Source: a virus. Taken from it: a DNA stretch of 35,357 nt. The DNA lies in the IMG/VR virus record IMGVR_UViG_3300006033_000066, positions 1-35,357 of that record; one strand, 5' to 3'. Below the pieces are notes generated by a model. It did not search any database. It was not told the DNA's origin and saw only the letters and a program-made list of their open reading frames with translations. Positions 33,776 through 35,357 of the stretch are shown here, piece by piece; the first letter of the stretch is position 1; each line of letters starts with the position of its first letter. The position numbers and the translations under genes are program-made.

Positions 33776-35357
33776 CAGAGGAAGTAGATGCAGTAACAGC
33801 TTTCCTCATGCATGAGGGAGTGCTTCGCCGGTCAGGGCGATATCCTTGGGGCTCGGGAGCGAACCCCAACCAGCGCAACAAGTCATTTCTCGATCACGTC
33901 GAGGAGCTTAAGAAGAAGGGTATGTCTGAGGCTGATATTGCCAAAGGACTCGGTCTTAAGTCGACCACCCAGCTTCGCGCGCTAAAGTCCGTCGCCAAAA
34001 ATGCCGTTCGCAAGGACGACATGATGATGGCGCTTCGCCTGAAGGACAAAGGGTATTCTAACGTTGCTATTGCAGAGCGTATGGGGCTCAAGGGCGAATC
34101 TTCGGTTCGTGCTCTCCTGAACCCCGCAATGCAAGATCGTAGCGACCAGCTTGTCAACACGACGCAGATGCTTCGTGACCAAATTGCGGAAAAGACATAT
34201 TTGGATGTCGGTACTGGTACAGAATTCTATCTTGGGGTCACCAACCAGAAAATGAAGACTGCTATCGCTGCCCTTGAGGAAGAAGGATATAAGTCATTCT
34301 ATGTCAAGGTCCCGCAGGTTGGAACCAACCAGTTCACCAACACCAAAGTCCTGGCGCCTCCTGGAACCACGTTCCCTGAGGTTCTTAAGAATCAGGACAA
34401 GATCCGTGGTGTTAACAGCTGGTCTGACGATTCTGGTCTTTCTTGGACCTCCGTCAAACCCCCGCTCCAAGTCAATCCTAAGCGAGTTGTGGTTAGATAC
34501 GCTGAGGAAGGCGGAGCAAAGGCTGATGGAGTCATAGAGATCCGTCGTGGCGTTGACGATCTTTCTATGGGTGAGGCTCGATTTGCTCAGGTCCGAATTG
34601 CTGTTGGTAAAACGCACTATCTCAAGGGTATGGCTATGTATGCGGATGATCTGCCTGACGGCGTTGATATTCGCTTCAACACCAACAAATCAAGCACTGG
34701 TAACAAGCTTGATGCAATGAAGCCTATCAAGAGCGATCCTGATAACCCGTTTGGCTCTATTGTCCGCCAACGCACTACGCCTGATGGAAAGAAAGTAACA
34801 TCTGCCTTAAATATCGTCAACGAAGAGGGAAACTGGTCCGAATGGTCCAAGAGTCTTTCTTCACAGTTCCTGTCTAAGCAGCCACCTGCTCTGGCTAAGG
34901 AACAGCTTGGTCTCCGCCTTGCGGAAAAGAAAGCCGAGTATGACGAGATCATGGCTCTGACTAATCCTGCCGTTCGCAAGTTGCTTCTCGAGAAATTTGC
35001 AGATGGCGCCGATTCTTCATCCGTGCATCTAAAGGCTGCTGGACTTCCTAGGACGCGCAACCACGTCATATTACCAATCAACTCTCTCAAAGACACAGAA
35101 GTCTATGCGCCTAACTATCGCGACGGCGAGAAAGTGGTTCTTATTCGTCACCCCCACGGTGGCAAATTTGAGATTCCAGAGTTGACCGTTAACAACAAGA
35201 ATCCTGAAGCTAAGCGCTTAATCAAAAATGCTGTTGACGCTGTTGGTATCAATGCTAAGGTTGCCCAGAAGTTATCTGGTGCTGACTTTGACGGCGATAC
35301 GGTGTTGGTCATTCCTAACAACAGTAGGAAAGTAAAGAGCGAACCATCGCTTGAGGG
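33772..35357 (+). CDS. RNA-polymerase-like DFDGD protein (3' partial)
   Basis: ATG 33772 overlaps the previous stop; the frame stays open to the right edge (528 residues visible). Residues about 12-30 carry VLRRSGRYPWGSG, a motif seen in phage head proteins. Residues about 40-122 contain two helix-turn-helix-like repeats (GMSEADIAKGLGLKSTTQLRAL and GYSNVAIAERMGLKGESSVRAL). Residues about 460-475 have VVLIRHPHGGKFEI, and 503-518 SGADFDGDTVLVIPNN with D505, D507 and D509. An R-x-P followed by D-x-DGD is the mark of the two-barrel RNA polymerases (beta-prime, YonO, eukaryotic RdRP). This points to a phage RNA polymerase, possibly carried in the virion. The remaining domains lie outside the window. 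Confidence 0.72.
   Translation, partial: MTEEVDAVTAFLMHEGVLRRSGRYPWGSGANPNQRNKSFLDHVEELKKKGMSEADIAKGLGLKSTTQLRALKSVAKNAVRKDDMMMALRLKDKGYSNVAIAERMGLKGESSVRALLNPAMQDRSDQLVNTTQMLRDQIAEKTYLDVGTGTEFYLGVTNQKMKTAIAALEEEGYKSFYVKVPQVGTNQFTNTKVLAPPGTTFPEVLKNQDKIRGVNSWSDDSGLSWTSVKPPLQVNPKRVVVRYAEEGGAKADGVIEIRRGVDDLSMGEARFAQVRIAVGKTHYLKGMAMYADDLPDGVDIRFNTNKSSTGNKLDAMKPIKSDPDNPFGSIVRQRTTPDGKKVTSALNIVNEEGNWSEWSKSLSSQFLSKQPPALAKEQLGLRLAEKKAEYDEIMALTNPAVRKLLLEKFADGADSSSVHLKAAGLPRTRNHVILPINSLKDTEVYAPNYRDGEKVVLIRHPHGGKFEIPELTVNNKNPEAKRLIKNAVDAVGINAKVAQKLSGADFDGDTVLVIPNNSRKVKSEPSLE

Noticed and set aside
12-35357. CRISPR array, insertion sequence or integrase/attachment site
   Set aside because: I found no regularly spaced repeats, transposase or recombinase motifs, so none is claimed.

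Overview
The window is a piece of a tailed double-stranded DNA phage genome with siphovirus-type tail genes. Every gene I can support is on the + strand. A Gram-positive, probably actinobacterial, host is suggested by strong AAGGAG ribosome sites, a ReqiPepy6 Gp37-like tail protein, a Dp-1-type holin, and balanced base composition (about 50-55% GC by eye). I see no integrase, repressor, CRISPR array or insertion sequence. No species can be named from sequence alone.

Layout. 1-6965: tail genes (tape measure cut by the left edge, distal tail protein, Gp37-like protein, small tail protein, fibronectin-type fibre protein). 6982-7703: holin and a second small lysis-region protein. 7.8-17.2 kb: a block of about 20 small or medium genes, unusually rich in membrane-anchored proteins, divided by repeated phage promoters, terminator hairpins and two structured non-coding RNA candidates. 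It contains two paralogous two-helix membrane proteins and three small beta-rich paralogues. 17.2-24.9 kb: replication, led by a 1277-residue fusion of an SF3 helicase, an archaeo-eukaryotic-type primase domain and a family B DNA polymerase, followed by an SSB-like protein and small zinc-motif proteins. 25.0-27.85 kb: five tRNA genes or tRNA-like genes, three small ORFs and much densely structured non-coding DNA. 27.85-32.56 kb: small accessory genes, including a 2H phosphoesterase, orphan NUMOD4 proteins, a DUF4326 protein and an SF2 helicase. 32.56-32.95 kb: an AT-rich, repeat-rich gap that looks like a replication origin or control region. 32.95-35.36 kb: two PD-(D/E)XK nucleases and the first 528 codons of a protein with the RNA-polymerase DFDGD signature and N-terminal DNA-binding-like repeats.

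How the parts may work together. Ten copies of one promoter, TCGCA-N14-TATA(A/G/C)T with an invariant ACA(C/T) between, start short transcription units across the window. Four terminators share the loop CTAACAC while their stems differ by compensatory changes. Several terminator-like hairpins lie just before the next start codon, so read-through probably sets gene dosage. The four readable tRNA anticodons fit A-ending codons (AUA, AAA, CUA, UUA). The replication fusion, SSB-like protein, SF2 helicase and two nucleases make a nearly self-sufficient replication and recombination set. The candidates most worth pursuing as undescribed biology are the promoter/terminator/RNA system with its structured RNAs, the fused replisome protein, and the RNA-polymerase-like protein at the right edge.
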